Positions 11,068-23,415 of a stretch of DNA of 64,000 nucleotides are shown here, in pieces (the first letter of the stretch is position 1; the number at the start of each line of letters is the position of its first letter). The notes beneath the pieces are model-generated. The model made no database searches and was not told the origin of the DNA. It saw nothing but the letters and a program-made list of their open reading frames with translations. The stretch lies in assembly GCA_018466975.1 (NCBI GenBank), contig CM031556.1, positions 2,418,001 through 2,482,000 of the forward strand, given 5' to 3'. The stretch is from Sparassis latifolia (taxonomy: Eukaryota > Basidiomycota > Agaricomycetes > Polyporales > Sparassidaceae). The translations under genes were made by a program, and so were the position numbers.

Positions 11068-13633
11068 ATGATCCCCCGCTCTCTCCGTGCTGCGTCCTTG
11101 CCTCGCGGGCGTATTGCCTATATCTCCAGAGTAAGGTGGGCGCGCACATTCGCTACTCCTTCTGACCATCCTCCACCCTCGGAGAAGAAGTCCGGCGAAC
11201 AGAAATCGGAGAGCAAGGATAAGGGGGAGCCACAGGACAAGGGAAAGGTCGTGGAGGAGGCCTCCAAGGATGCTGCAGACCAGAAGGAGCCGATGAAGGG
11301 CCTCGAGGGCTTTTTCCAGCGATACCACCGACAGCAGCAGCAACAACAGCAGCAGGAGCAGAAGGGGGCTGCTGAGAAGGAGCCGGACTCAGGGCGCCGC
11401 GAGCAGGACTCCAAACAGAAACCTCCACCCCCACCGTCAGACGGAGGCAACGGATTCAATGCTAACCAGCTCGCGTTGCTCGCTACCACTGCCGCGATCT
11501 TTTACGCCCTGTCAAATTCATCGACTGCGTCGTCACGCGAGATCACCTGGCAGGAGTTCCGCACTGCATTCCTCGACAAGGGCCTCGTCGACAAGCTCGT
11601 TGTCGTCAATAGGACGAAGGTCCGAGTGAAGCTGCACTCCAACGCCACTGGTACTATGTACCCGTCCGCACCTCTTGGCGGCGGAGACTACTATTTCTCT
11701 ATAGGTTCCGTCGAGGCGTTCGAGCGTAAGCTCGATGAGGCACAGAAGGAGTTGGGCATTCCGTCCCATGAGCGCATTCCCGTCGCATACCACGAGGAGG
11801 TCTCAGCGTTCAGTTATCTCCTCAACTTCGGTCCCACTCTCCTTTTCGCAGGTCTTTTGTTTTATCTTTCCCGCAGGGCGGGTGCGGGTGGTGGCGGCGG
11901 CGGCGGAGTCTTCAATTTCGGCAAGAGTCGCGCCAAGCTTTTCAACAAGGACACGGAGATCAAGGTCAAGTTCAAGGACGTCGCTGGGATGGACGAGGCG
12001 AAGCAGGAGATCATGGAGTTCGTCTCTTTCCTCAAGGAACCTGCTAAGTACGAGAAACTCGGTGCGAAGATTCCCCGCGGTGCAATCTTGTCGGGCCCCC
12101 CGGGTACCGGTAAGACATTACTCGCAAAGGCCACCGCCGGCGAGGCGAATGTGCCCTTCTTCTCCGTGTCCGGCTCCGAGTTCATTGAGATGTTCGTCGG
12201 GGTAGGATCTTCTCGCGTCCGTGATCTCTTTGCGTCTGCGAAGAAGAACGCACCGTCGATCATCTTCATCGACGAAATCGATGCTATTGGCAAGTCTCGC
12301 GGTGGCAGGCGTGGTTTCGGTGGTAACGATGAGCGAGAGAATACCCTTAACCAGCTGTTGGTCGAGATGGATGGTTTCGGCACTCAGGAGCATGTTGTCG
12401 TGCTCGCCGGCACCAACAGACCGGACGTCCTTGATCCCGCCTTGATGCGCCCCGGTCGTTTCGATCGGAATATCACCATCGACCGTCCGGATGTCTCGGG
12501 GCGCAAAGCCATATTTTTGGTCCACCTTCGCCCCCTCAAGCTCTCAAAGGAGTTGCCGGAAACGGAGGCGTTTGCGCACAAGCTCGCGGTACTCACACCT
12601 GGGTTCTCGGGTGCGGACATCGCGAACGTATGTAATGAGGCGGCGCTGCACGCGGCGCGGCATGCGCATGAGAGCATTACGGAGTTTGACTTCGAGAGCG
12701 CGATCGAGCGGGTTATTGTGGGTCTAGAGAGGAAGAGTCGGATACTGAGTCCGGAGGAGAAGAAGACCGTTGCGTACCATGAAGCGGGACACGCAGTCTG
12801 CGGGTGGTTCCTAGAGCATGCAGACCCTCTCCTGAAGGTCAGCATCATTCCCCGCGGTGTTGGAGCCCTCGGATATGCACAAGTGAGACTTTCTGCTATT
12901 TTTCCCCTTTGTGGTATGATTAACCCTTGATACTTTAGTATCTGCCTGCCGATCGCTACCTCCTGTCTACACCGCAAATGAGGGACCGCATTTGCATGAC
13001 ACTCGGTGGACGGGTCTCGGAAGAAATCTTCTTCGGACCGGAGAACATCACCACCGGTGCACAGGACGACCTACAGAAGATTACGCGGATAGCCTTCGAG
13101 GCCGTCGCCAACTACGGCATGAACGACGTTGTCGGCCCAGTCAGCTATGGAGGTGCCAAGGAGTCCGGCGAGAGCTGGCAGAAGCCTTTCAGCGAGAAGA
13201 CGGGCGAAATGCTCGATCTGGAAGTGAGGAAGATGATCACGTAGGTTATCTATGCTGCAACCAACAGGATCGTCTGGGACTGAACATATTTTTCCTTCCT
13301 TCCCAGAGCGGCGCATCAACGGACAACGGAACTCTTGACAAAGCACAGGGAGAACGTCGAGAAGGTTGCTAAGCTGCTACTGGAGAAAGAGGTCATCACT
13401 CGGTGCGCTATTGTTTTCGGTAACATTCCTGTATGCTGATGTGGAAACTCAGTGAGGACATGATCACGCTCCTCGGCCCACGGCCGTTCGCGAACCGGAA
13501 GGATGAGATGGACAAGTGGCTGGACGAGAATCGCAACGAGCGGAGCGCTCCGCCACCGCTCGAGTCTGCCAACGAAGAGTCACCAGCACCAGCACCAGCT
13601 GCGGTGAGGCACGATGACCCGAACTTCCAATAA
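11068..13633 (+). CDS. AFG3: Mitochondrial m-AAA protease subunit (FtsH/AFG3 family)
   Basis: ATP-dependent zinc metalloprotease of the mitochondrial inner membrane, which degrades unassembled membrane proteins and processes some precursors. I chose ATG 11068, which gives an Arg-rich presequence ([20 protein letters not shown]). A Lys/Glu/Gln-rich linker includes a run of glutamines near residue 90. Two hydrophobic segments flank the FtsH_ext region ([19 protein letters not shown]). The AAA module has Walker A GPPGTGKT, Walker [12 protein letters not shown] and the second-region segment LMRPGRFDR. The protease site is HEAGH, followed by GLEE-type sequence ([20 protein letters not shown]). Introns lie near 12884-12940, 13241-13306 and 13401-13453. 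Stop TAA 13631-13633. Afg3 versus its partner Rca1/Yta12 cannot be settled by eye. Confidence 0.9.
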
Positions 13634-13889
13634 ATTCCGATGTCTTTTCTGGTCTTCGGTGAGGATGTTTGTTGACTGCTGGACTCATGTGCAAGGCATA
13701 TCGGTTGTATTTGACGCATTTCATTGTGTATCTATCGTAATAGCTCAGGCTAGACCCCTCTACTCGTCGCGAAATCAAGTGTTGTCCAATCATATCTATA
13801 GCATACTTCGTCAATGCAGCAGCTATCAGATCAAGCATTTGAACTACTCCAGAGTCGCGGAGTGGCTACACTTACAAAGAGGAGCATCG

Positions 13890-16385
13890 TCATAAGGTGT
13901 AACGGAAACCGCTCCAATCATCGCCCTTCTCCCTCCTGGCTTCTTCCACGCTGCTGAAATGCCCATTCTTTTCTGCATTGGCACGCTTGTTGTCAACACC
14001 GTCGATAAGCTCGTCCCGTTCGCCCGCATCTCTGCGCGCGTTCTCGCGTCTCAAGAGCAGGAAGAACATAAGAGTGCACACCCAACCGATGACGATGTAC
14101 GCGAGCATGATGCCGTGGCCCATGCGATACCACGGTTTGTTCGCCGATCGGTACTGTAGAACAGCCTACAATGAATGCGCGGATGTGGATGGAATGCAGG
14201 CGATGCATACGACGTTGGAGCTGACTGCGCCGTTCAGGTTGCCCCATCCGATGGCCATACCCAACGTAACGCTACGCTTGTAAGATCCTTCGACATTGTT
14301 TGATACCCAGGCACTGTGAGAAGTGTTAGATTAGGCGGATTCAAGTTCGCACACCGGTACTCACACTGAGTTCGCTGTATGGATGGTTTACGTCCGTCAA
14401 AGTCTTGCTATATTGTGATCAGTAGAAGTACTCACGAACTGACGGATAAATGGCACTTAAATGCACGCTCTTTAGCCATACAAGAGGCATATCAAAGCTC
14501 AGCACTCACGTAGTAGCCAAATATACCGCAACGTAGGATAGAGCAGGAGTTGAGGAGGAAATCAAAATAATATACCCCACCAATCCTGAACAATGTGCTC
14601 AAGATCAAGCATGGGCGAGTGGCAAAAGAAGTGGCTGCTACGTACCTATAGTGAATAGTGCCCTGTGACAATTCCATGACGGTCAGGAATTCAGAGGACG
14701 ATCCGAATATGGCACCACCACCCACAAGTTCACGTATGCCCTCTTCACGTAGCGGTCTCCCATAAAACCGACGAAGATCGTGACAAGACAAGCCCATGCA
14801 TATACTGGCACCGAGAGTAGGTTAGCAGCAGTTGCCTTGAAGCCTGATGCATCATTGAGAAACAGTACTCCGAGATGAGACGATTGCGCGGATCACCTAG
14901 CTGCAAAGTCATACCGGTGGGCGTGATGTGTACGTAGAGAACAAATGCACCTACCTGGCTGATAATCGTAGGAGTGAAAAGCGAGAATGCAAACAGTGGC
15001 CCGTCGCTGGGATTACTGGTCAACCACTTCTGCCAATCGCGACAAAGATGAATGCTAACTAGCCCATGTAAATGCCCACTGAAGACGCGAAACTTGTCAA
15101 TGGCAAGAAAAGAACGAACAGCTACGATACCCACTAGCGATCCATGTCTTCCAATCCGTCAAACTCTGCTTGACAAATTTGAACTTGAACTTTTCTCCGC
15201 CAGCGCTGAATTGCATGTCGTCCCTTAACCGCCTGATAACCCATACGCCTAACATAATTTCAGTGAAGATCATGCCGCAAGACACATTCTAAAGAACTTA
15301 CGTTCTGTTTCACTGAGGAACTTCGCGTTCTCGGGAAAGTCTTGCAAAATGAAGAAGGACGCAATGGCACAAACAAATGTGAACAGCCCCTCGAGGATGA
15401 AGATCCACGCCCAACCAGGTTTGCCGCCAATACCGTCCATATTGGAGATGGCCGCAGCGAGGAGACCACCTGAAGAAATATCACATTAAATTTTCAAGCT
15501 GTGAATCGGAACCGGATCGTACTGAAAGCTCCAGCTACCGTCGCTGAAGTGAAGAACATGGCGACTCTTGTTCCTATCTCGTTGCGTTTGTACCAGCTAG
15601 GATATGCTGTTCAAGGTCTCTGCAGATTCGAAGTAGGCATAATCTTACCACGAAAGATAGAAGACAATGCCAGGATATAGGCCTGCTTCAGCCAAACCAA
15701 GCAGTACGCGCAGAGCTGTCGGAATAAAATGAGAACACGACTTGAGACACGTCAAATCCTCGTACAAACGAGCCCGCCATAGTTTTGAACTACGCCATGC
15801 AAAGTCTGTGTCGGAAATGGCGGCATTCGTCAGTCACTCAAAAAGGACGTCGAGGTATCATGAATCTCATACCATGATGATCGACCAGATTAGAATGAGA
15901 GAAGACAGCCACAGGGATGGGCGTGACCTCCTTAGAAGGACATTGCTCGGAGGCTCTCGTACGAAGCCATGTTAGTCTCATGAAAACCTTCCCTAGGTCT
16001 AGCAGCATTTACCTCGAACAGCGCATAGGAAAAAGAACGAGGTCAGTGCAATGAGGTACTGCGTGTCGGAGATATGCAGGTCTCTGGTCATGTTATAAAG
16101 CTTGGCATTGATTGGTGCCGTCAGCACAAAGTTATTCGCCGAGTGATTTATGCCTGACTACTTCACCTTCGCATTTCCGATACTTCCTCTATCAAGGAAG
16201 TTGAGAAGGTAGAGAACGGCTAGCCATGGCACGACATGCCAGTCAATCCTCCTCAAGAGCTTGCGTTCGTCGATCCCAGACGTATCAACATCAGGACGGT
16301 ATAGGTTGACCGGTGACTGATCCGAGATTTGGACCTCTGGATCCAAGTCACTCACATCTTTCTTCGACGAAGTTTCGACGGACAT
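13890..16385 (-). CDS. MFS permease, Dal5-like (anion:cation symporter family)
   Basis: Twelve-helix plasma-membrane transporter of the fungal Dal5/ACS family, whose members carry allantoate, ureidosuccinate, vitamins or other organic anions. The ATG at 16385 begins MSVETSSKKDVSDLDP. The first helix region reads RRIDWHVVPWLAVLYLLNFL then DRGSIGNAKV, and HISDTQYLIALTSFFF, PSNVLLRRSRPSLWLS, LHGVVQNYGG and LLGLAEAGLYPGIVFYLS follow across very short exons, the family pattern. The end is a helix (MLAYIVIGWVCTLMFFLLLR) and a charged tail, with the stop at 13892-13890. About twelve introns; exact borders are not all resolved. It lies just downstream of UreD on the same strand, which suggests, without proof, a nitrogen-source substrate. 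Convergent with the m-AAA gene (256 bp apart). Confidence 0.82.
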
Positions 16386-16774
16386 TGGGCGAATACGAGA
16401 AGCAACACGGCCGGCATGAGAACAGGCCAGTCCTCGAACTTTATACTCATGTGGAGTTCGCCAAGTGCCTAAGTATGATAGCGATAGAGGTAAGTCAAGA
16501 TAACATCTAAGCGACAGGTCTAGTATAGATAGCAGCGACCAACCTAGCCAAGTCCAAACGGATACCTTTGAAAATGCGGACAATCTGTAGATAGTACCGT
16601 AGTCAACGTTGGCTCGATCAGCTCTTTCAAATGGCTATAGATTGGCCCACAGAAGAAACGCACATGACCTTGCTGTGCCCCGGAGGATATATGCTTCGCC
16701 TGAACGTTTGACGGCCCGTCCTGAATGTGGTACCTGGTTCGAAATAGTCCAGCCGAAGCAGCTGACGTTTACAT
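16386..16774. other. Intergenic region between UreD and the permease
   Basis: 389 bp between the UreD stop and the permease ATG, both on the minus strand. It should hold the UreD 3' end and the permease promoter. Small open frames run through it but carry no family motif. Confidence 0.35.
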
Positions 16775-17731
16775 TCAATTGAAGGCCCTCCGATACACGT
16801 CGACGCCAATGACAGACTCCAGTTCCTTCAACGCACCGCCTAACCAGTGCTTCACATCCTCAGTCTCCCGAGCTGCCACCCTGACCACACATCCCTTTCC
16901 TTCACGGATCAAGCTAAAAGACCAGATAAGATCCGGCGGAGAGCTGTGCTTGAAAACGGTTATCGCCTCGAACTCTGCGGCTAGATGTCGTAGTGAACTT
17001 TGGACAGTCGCTCCATACAGAATGAGAGTCGCATAGCAAGAGTACGGCGCCAGTGTGTTAGCTAGTGTCCTCCGAGGCAACGACTGGACATCGTCTTGTT
17101 CTTGAAGAAACATCACGTCCTTTGCCAGTCTTTCACCGTCCACCCACACCTCGTTTAAGCTGTAGTACATTGAAAAGACCCATTCCTCTCCAATCGACTT
17201 TCTGCCTGAAGTCACCCAATCCAAGAGGACAATAGATGCAGCATTATGCAGATGAAAAACCTGCAGCTGATTATACTTGGCTGCGCGGAAGCAAGTGACG
17301 GGGTCGGGAAGGAGGAACAGTGCGCCATTCGACGAGATCAGGATGTCCATTCGCTGCGTCGTTGGGATAGCAGAATGCGTCCCATGGGACCGTGCTGATA
17401 GTCGCTCTCCCGGTCTGTCTTTGAAGACTTTCGTAGAGCCCTGCGATTCCTAGATTTGAGCGCTGAGAGACGGTACGACGAAACCGAGAGAAGGAACCTG
17501 AGACAACATCACAAGAATCGTGTTTTCTTCGATTTGTGCAGTGAGCGCGATTCGGTCTCCCCCAACAAGACCCCCTCCATATGTGAGAACATAGACGATG
17601 CGAACATTCTGTTGTGAGGTTCGTGGGGACAGAAGCTTCAGTGGGTAGGTGCAGGACAGCTCCGTAAACACAGCTTCCGAGCCATCGGTTCTGAGGACAA
17701 TACGACCCGCGCCTGCTTGAATACGGGACAT
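16775..17731 (-). CDS. ureD: Urease accessory protein UreD
   Basis: Chaperone needed with UreF and UreG to load nickel into urease, allowing urea to be used as a nitrogen source. ATG at 17731 gives MSRIQAGAGRIVL. The family signature YVLTYGGGLVGGDRIAL is followed by a hydrophobic strand ending VMLSQ. A short intron (about 17503-17450) joins this to GSTKVFKDRPGERL, the expected continuation of UreD. Exon 2 carries LLPDPVTCFRAAKYNQLQVF, WVTSGRKSIGEEW and a C-terminal half ending VDVYRRAFN. Size is about 300 aa, normal for the family. It is divergent from VPS18 and followed by a Dal5-type permease. The urease itself is not in the window. Confidence 0.88.
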
Positions 17732-17933
17732 TTTATTGCTGTCGAGTAGCGAGTATGGAGTTACAGCACCATTCAAGCCTGACCTGAGAGTGACTGAGAG
17801 CGCAAGTTGCTGGAGGGCAACCGAGGTCGCCAGGCGCGCTTTGTCACGTGCGCGCTCGACGCGCTCAACTGCAATGCGGAACCGTACAACGGAGAGCACA
17901 GCGTAGAGCGTAACAGCATAGCACATCAACAAA
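17732..17933. promoter_or_regulatory. Bidirectional promoter, UreD / VPS18
   Basis: Only 202 bp separate the two outward-facing ATGs. It must carry both core promoters and both 5' leaders. No clear TATA box was seen. Confidence 0.45.
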
Positions 17934-20900
17934 ATGTTCGACGAATGTGTGTATCTCTTTAGTTTCGTCATGATATGTCTCTGAGGTGTTGTTTCATCCG
18001 TGGCTTCCGTAGATGTCGAGCATGCCTCCGCTCCTGGTGTCTCGCAAGGGGGATCTGCGTTACCCAAGGTACAATACGAAGGCTTTGAGCCCTCTCCGTA
18101 CGACCCAGATGATGCTGTCGTTGACGGAAAAGATGTTGCCGTGAGTCTACATCAGGTTGGTCGCATGCAATTCCTCATTGTCTGGCAAAGGACCAAGGCA
18201 TTGCGGACGTCCCGCCTACGCCACTATTCGAACTCGGCCGAGTCCAATATACTCTTCCCGCTTCCCTTGTGTCACTCGTGGTATCCTCAGATGTTCTCTC
18301 CATGGGCCTAAGCAACAATATCATAGTACAGATTGAGCTCTCCCGCTCAGAGCAAGTCGTCAAAATCCAGATACCCCGCAAGCCTACCGAATTTACTATC
18401 TACAAGTTATTCCTCGATCCTTCAGGCCGACATTTACTTGTCACATCTCTTCAGGGGGAGAACTGGTACCTCTACCGTGGGTGGAAAAAGCCACGCCAGC
18501 TGAAGAGCTTCAAGATGGTGATTGAGAGCGTGGCTTGGAATAAAGCTGCGTTGTTGTCATCGACTCATTCGACTTCTACTCGCGAATTGCTGATCGGTGC
18601 AAAGAACGGAATGATTTACGAAGCTGTCCTTGATGCCGAAGAGGACTTCTTCAAGTCACAAGAAAGATATCTCCAGGCGGTGTTCACCTTACCAGAGCGA
18701 CATCCTATCACAGGTCTCAAATTCGACTTCTTTCCCCCAGCGGAGCCGAAGAGAGCACTTGTAATGTTGACTACACCCTCGCGAATATACCAGTTCGTCG
18801 GCATACCAGACAGACGGAGTGACGATGGTGGGCGAGTATTTTCCGGTCTCTTTGCGAGCTATCGAGAAACGGCCCCAAGTCAGTACAACTCAACTTGGTG
18901 ACTCGCTTCTTCTCTACTGACTCTCTAAAGAGATCGTGGAGCTCCTAGGCAATACCGATTATTCCGAGCTGCATGTGTTCGCCCCGAACGCGGACCAGGC
19001 CTTGTCCTTGCCCAAGGGAATTGCTTGGATGACTGGTTAGTTTATTGCTTTTGTTGAAGTATTAGTATTGATTCATTGCTCTTATATCTGGGTAGCTCCT
19101 GGTATATATCATGGCACTCTTAACTTTGATTCAATGTCGGATGATCTCATTGATGGCGCCCAACTCCTACCATATCCCACCTTTCCATCTTCGCCATCTT
19201 CGCCATCGCTGTCTCCGACAAGAAAAACCCGGTAGCTTCAACTGTGCCCAAGTCTATGGCTCTGACGGAATTTCATTTCGTCCTTCTCTATCAAGACCGC
19301 GTCGTAGCCATCTCGAACCTCAATGAACGGTTGACATACGAAGAGATGCTACCTGTGGTACGTATATCCCCTTTACTTTCTTTCCTCACTTGAATCCGAT
19401 GCTGAGTTTCTTCCGACACCAGAAACCAAACGAAGACATACGGGGAATGACAGCCGACCCCGTACGCAAAACCTATTGGGTGTATACTGACCAGTCGATC
19501 TTCGAACTCGTGGTAACGAATGAGCACCGAGACGTTTGGAAAATATTCCTGGAAAAGGGCAATTACGACGTCGCCTTGCAATACGCGAAGGTGCGTATTC
19601 GTGCGGATATGGGACTTACGGTAGTGACGGTAGCATCTCGACAGACGGCAAGCCATAGGGATCATGTCATGATGGCACAATCCCGCGCATTCTTCGACGA
19701 AGGCAGATATTTTCAAGCAGCGCAGAGCTACGCTCAATGTTCCGTTAGCTTTGAAGAAGTGACATTGAAATTCCTTGATGTCGGCGAGCGAGATGCGCTT
19801 AGATCGTACCTCATCTCTCGGCTAGAGAGAACCAGGAAGACCGTAAGTTCCAATGCTTCGTCCTTCTGTGATCAAGATCTCACTTCTTTCCGCGTATAGG
19901 ATTTCTCCCAGCGGATGATGCTTGCAACATGGCTTGTTGAGTTTTATCTCAGCAAATGCAATGAACTGGATGACCTCGTAGCCTCCGAGGCTGCATCACA
20001 CGATATGGAAAATCTTCAAGCCGAGCGTACCATTCTGGAAGACGAATTGCGTCAATTTTTGGAGACGTACAAGGTGATTTAGATTGTCTTCACATTGCTG
20101 GATTAGTCTTTTGAAACCCTTTTCGAACAGGCCAATCTGGAGTCCAAAATTGTGTACGAGCTCATTGAGGGACATGGTCGAACAGACATGTACCTGCATT
20201 ATGCAGCAGTCGTGGGAGATTTCGAACGAGTCATTGAGCATTGGATCACGGAAGAGGAATGGACGAAGGCCATTGATGCCATCAATCGACAAGTAAGTTT
20301 TCAATGCATTGTTGAAGATGTGTCTCATTGCTTCTCAGTCAGATGTGGAGCTGTACTATCGGTTTGCACCCGTTCTCATTCGGCCAGCCCCAAGAGAAAC
20401 TGTCGACTCGTGGTTACGCCAGCAGTCGTTGGATCCCCTTCGTCTTATCCCAGCTCTCCTTCGCCTGCAACATGCACCACGCGACCCCCTTTCTCCCAAT
20501 CAAGCCATCCGTTACCTCAGCAATCTGATATTCGAGCAGGGAAATACCTCGCCAACGATCCACAACCTCATGGTCACGTTCTACGCTTCCGTGCCTACAC
20601 CATCAACGTCTGGATCCGTCGCTCGTCCGGAGGACGACGGTCCTCTCCTGCGGTTCCTCTCAACTGCACCCTCCGATCCTCTTACTGGCAAGCCATACTA
20701 CGACTTGGACTATGCTCTACGTCTCTGCAAACAGGCAGGCCGAACACAACCGTGTGTGCATATCTATTCAAAGATGGGACTCTTTGAAAACAGTGTGGAC
20801 CTCGCGCTTGAGAAGGGTGATCTGGAGCTCGCAAAGATCAACGCGGATATGCCTGAAGATGATGACCAGCTTCGGAAGAAATTATGGCTCAAGATCGCGA

Positions 20901-21869
20901 AGTACGTGGTACAAGACAAACAGGACATCAAGATGTAAGCCATTCTCTGCTGGCGTTACCTTTCTGTGCTCAGTTATGCAATCAGGGCCATGCGTTTCCT
21001 CGAGAACACAGACCTTTTGAAGATCGAAGACATATTGCCCTTCTTCCCCGATTTCGTCGTCATCGACGATTTCAAGGACGAGATTTGCACAGCGCTCGAA
21101 GGATACTCTGCACACATCGACGTGTTGAAGAATGAGATGGATGAAGCGACACGCAATGCGGAAGCAATCAAGCAGGACATCGCTGCACTGCAGAAGCGGT
21201 TTGTAACGATCGATGCCACTGAAAAGTGTTCCGTGTGCGGTTTCCCGCTATTGGCGCGGCAGTTCTACGTGTTCCCGTGTCAACACACTTTCCACGCAGA
21301 TTGTTTGATCGGCCTTGTACGTGCTCTGCGTCATTTTACTTCCTAGCATGCTGAATGCTGGTGTCTGCCTGCAGACGAAGGAGTACCTCCCAGCGCATGC
21401 TCTCCGGCGCATTCTTGCACTGCAGACAGAGCTCGTCAAAGGCTCTCAGCAGGGTCCACTTGACCGCAACTTAATTACTAACCCATCTCACCTCTCCGGG
21501 ACGCCCACTGGGCGGCATCCGACGTCGCAACGAACACTGCTCTCTGCAAATTTCGGCGTCACCACGAACGGTGGGCGTGCCGCCAACTCACTGGGGCGAA
21601 ACATCCTGTCCGCGGGTGACCGCCTGCGCGACATGATCATACCTGACGCCCTTGCGAGTGTCGTAACCGCGCCGGTAGGCTGGATCCCTGGCATCGGCGG
21701 AGGCGCGAAGAGAAGTGCAGGGGAGAAGGACGCGGAGAAGACGGAGCGGATGCGGAAAGAGCTGGAGGAAGTGCTTGCTGCAAGCTGCCCTCTGTGCGAG
21801 AGCGTGGTAGCGGGCTTGGACAAGCCATTCGTACAGGAGGGAGAGCTGGACGCGAGTTGGGCTCTCTGA
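17934..21869 (+). CDS. VPS18: Vps18/Pep3, RING subunit of the HOPS/CORVET tethering core
   Basis: Core subunit of the class C Vps complex that tethers endosomes and vacuoles before fusion. The first coding exon is only 13 nt (ATG at 17934, MFDE); the intron 17947-18012 joins it to YVEHASAPGVSQGG. The N-terminal Pep3/Vps18 beta-propeller covers FELGRVQYTLPASLVSL, LFLDPSGRHLLVTSLQGENW, LIGAKNGMIYEAVLD and later VFAPNADQ. The alpha-solenoid includes DVWKIFLEKGNYDVALQYA, HDHVMMAQ-like sequence and LYYRFAPVLIRPAP. A coiled coil near 21120-21200 precedes the C-terminal RING: CSVCGFPLLARQFYVFPC, then HTFHADCL, split by an intron from TKEYLPAHALRR, with the second pair in CPLCESVV. Stop TGA 21867-21869. 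Around ten introns. Confidence 0.93.
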
Positions 21870-22376
21870 TTTGGATTAGGACACTTGGTATACTTCTTAC
21901 CGGTATTTGCTATTTCATCCGCTGGTTAAGTTTGTTCATCGTCGTCTAGCTACTCGCATTTACATGTTGCTTGCACCTCTATTCCTGGTTTTGTAAGCTC
22001 AAGGTCTATGCAACACATCTATGCCTTACAGTTGACGTATTACACCGACGACATCCACAAGTCCGCGTTACCAACAGCGAAATCCACGGCCTCACAGTTT
22101 CGCAAGTACAGATGGTAGCATGGGCTTGGCACCAACAATACCGCCAACCTAGACCATCGTCACGTATCAAGCTTAAGGGTCGAACGCGCCTGAATGTTCG
22201 GCCTCCAATGCATATGGTCGCCGCACACATCCCTGAAAAGAAGTCCTCGATTTTGACACACATGCTCAATTTCGTGGGCACCAACTGCGCTGCGGATCAT
22301 GAATCACAATCGATACAACACGCACTGCAATAGAGATGAGGACAGACTGCAGACAGTATCAGCAATATCAGTGGTA
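21870..22376. other. Convergent intergenic region, VPS18 / CGR1
   Basis: 507 bp between two stop codons on opposite strands, T-rich on the VPS18 side. Short open frames on both strands have no recognisable motif. I see only 3' untranslated sequence here. Confidence 0.4.
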
Positions 22377-22971
22377 TCAGTGGTTGATCTTTTTCGTCCG
22401 GCCAGCCTTGCGGCGTAGTCTAACAGCTTTCCGCGCGCCCATCTGAAAGTCGTGTCATCTACAGGAGGCAGTGTGTGTAACGAAGCGGCGCGCACGTTGG
22501 CTTTTTCTTCTTCCAGCCTGCGCCGCTCTTCAGCCGCCTTTTTTCGTTCGAGAGTTATTTCTTTTCTCCTGCGAATTACGAATGCTAATTTCAGCAACTG
22601 TCACGGACCCATTAATGTGTGCAAATATGACAAACCGTGAGACCTCAGCCATTTTCTCCTCCCTCAACTCGGTCTGCAACTTCTTGATAGCATGTGCTTT
22701 CTTAGTTTTCTCCATCCTCACTTCCCACTTGGTTTTTACACCTAGAGGCAAATTGGATCGGCTGTCACAGCGCGAATCAAGTTTGGTGAAAGCCGGATCG
22801 CAGACGCAGAGCGACTCACACAGCTGCTGATTTCTGAAGCTTCCATGGCTTGCCAGAGACTCGACCGACAGACGACGAGGCAAGAGGAACGGCGAAGGAT
22901 GGTTCTGAAAGAGTGGGACCTTGTGCGTGCTGGGATGGACCAGGCACTTGCTGGAGGTCAGCTTGCGACAT
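22377..22971 (-). CDS. CGR1: Cgr1-family rRNA-processing protein
   Basis: Small basic nucleolar protein needed for 60S subunit and 5.8S/25S rRNA processing. Four exons: MSQADLQQVPGPSQHAQ up to VSGKPWKLQKSAAV; RSNLPLGVKTKWEVRMEKT to REEKMAEVSR; RRKEITLERKKAAEERRRL to EEEKAN; and the conserved tail MGARKAVRLRRKAGRTKKI. The first conserved patch and the lysine/arginine-rich helix with the AR-K-RRKAGRTKK ending are diagnostic for Cgr1. Donors used are GTGAGT, GTTTGT and GTGCGC. ATG 22971-22969, stop TGA 22379-22377. Length is about 130 residues, typical of the family. Confidence 0.88.
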
Positions 22972-23415
22972 GCTGTGCGAAAAGTGAGAAGAGTGATCAA
23001 CAGGGCGTCTGTTGAGGCGATATGGGCGCTACCGATAATTTCGTCTGCCACGTGGGAGATCTCATCGGGAACATTAATTATCTTTACGTTGGTGCGCGTC
23101 GCAACGACCACCGTCAGGTATGGTTAGGACAGCTGAGAATATCAGAAACGAGTAAGACATCTGCGTTTGGTGGCGGCACAACAGACGGCAGAAATGACAG
23201 GTTGCAGGAGAAAGTGTTGATGAATATTTGAGTGGGGAGAGTGGGAAGCTAACCGGAAGCGGTTCAGTCCTCTTCTGCCCCGGTCGCGTCCCCTCATTCG
23301 AGTTTTGTCCCCTTCCCTTCTCTCCACCTCCTCCTCAGTGGCTGAACGCTCGTCGACGTTGTCCACGGCGTCGTCGCCAGCTTGTACATATCCTGGTCGA
23401 TAGGATTCGTGCCTC
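22972..23415. promoter_or_regulatory. Divergent promoter region, CGR1 / Ser-rich gene
   Basis: 444 bp between outward-facing ATGs. A pyrimidine-rich tract (about 23270-23335) lies just upstream of the plus-strand gene, a common fungal core-promoter feature. Open frames across it are unsupported. Confidence 0.4.

Noticed and set aside
13850..13890. A short GC-rich stretch checked as a possible tRNA gene between the m-AAA gene and the permease.
   Set aside because: No cloverleaf, no A and B box pair; it is ordinary 3' flanking sequence.
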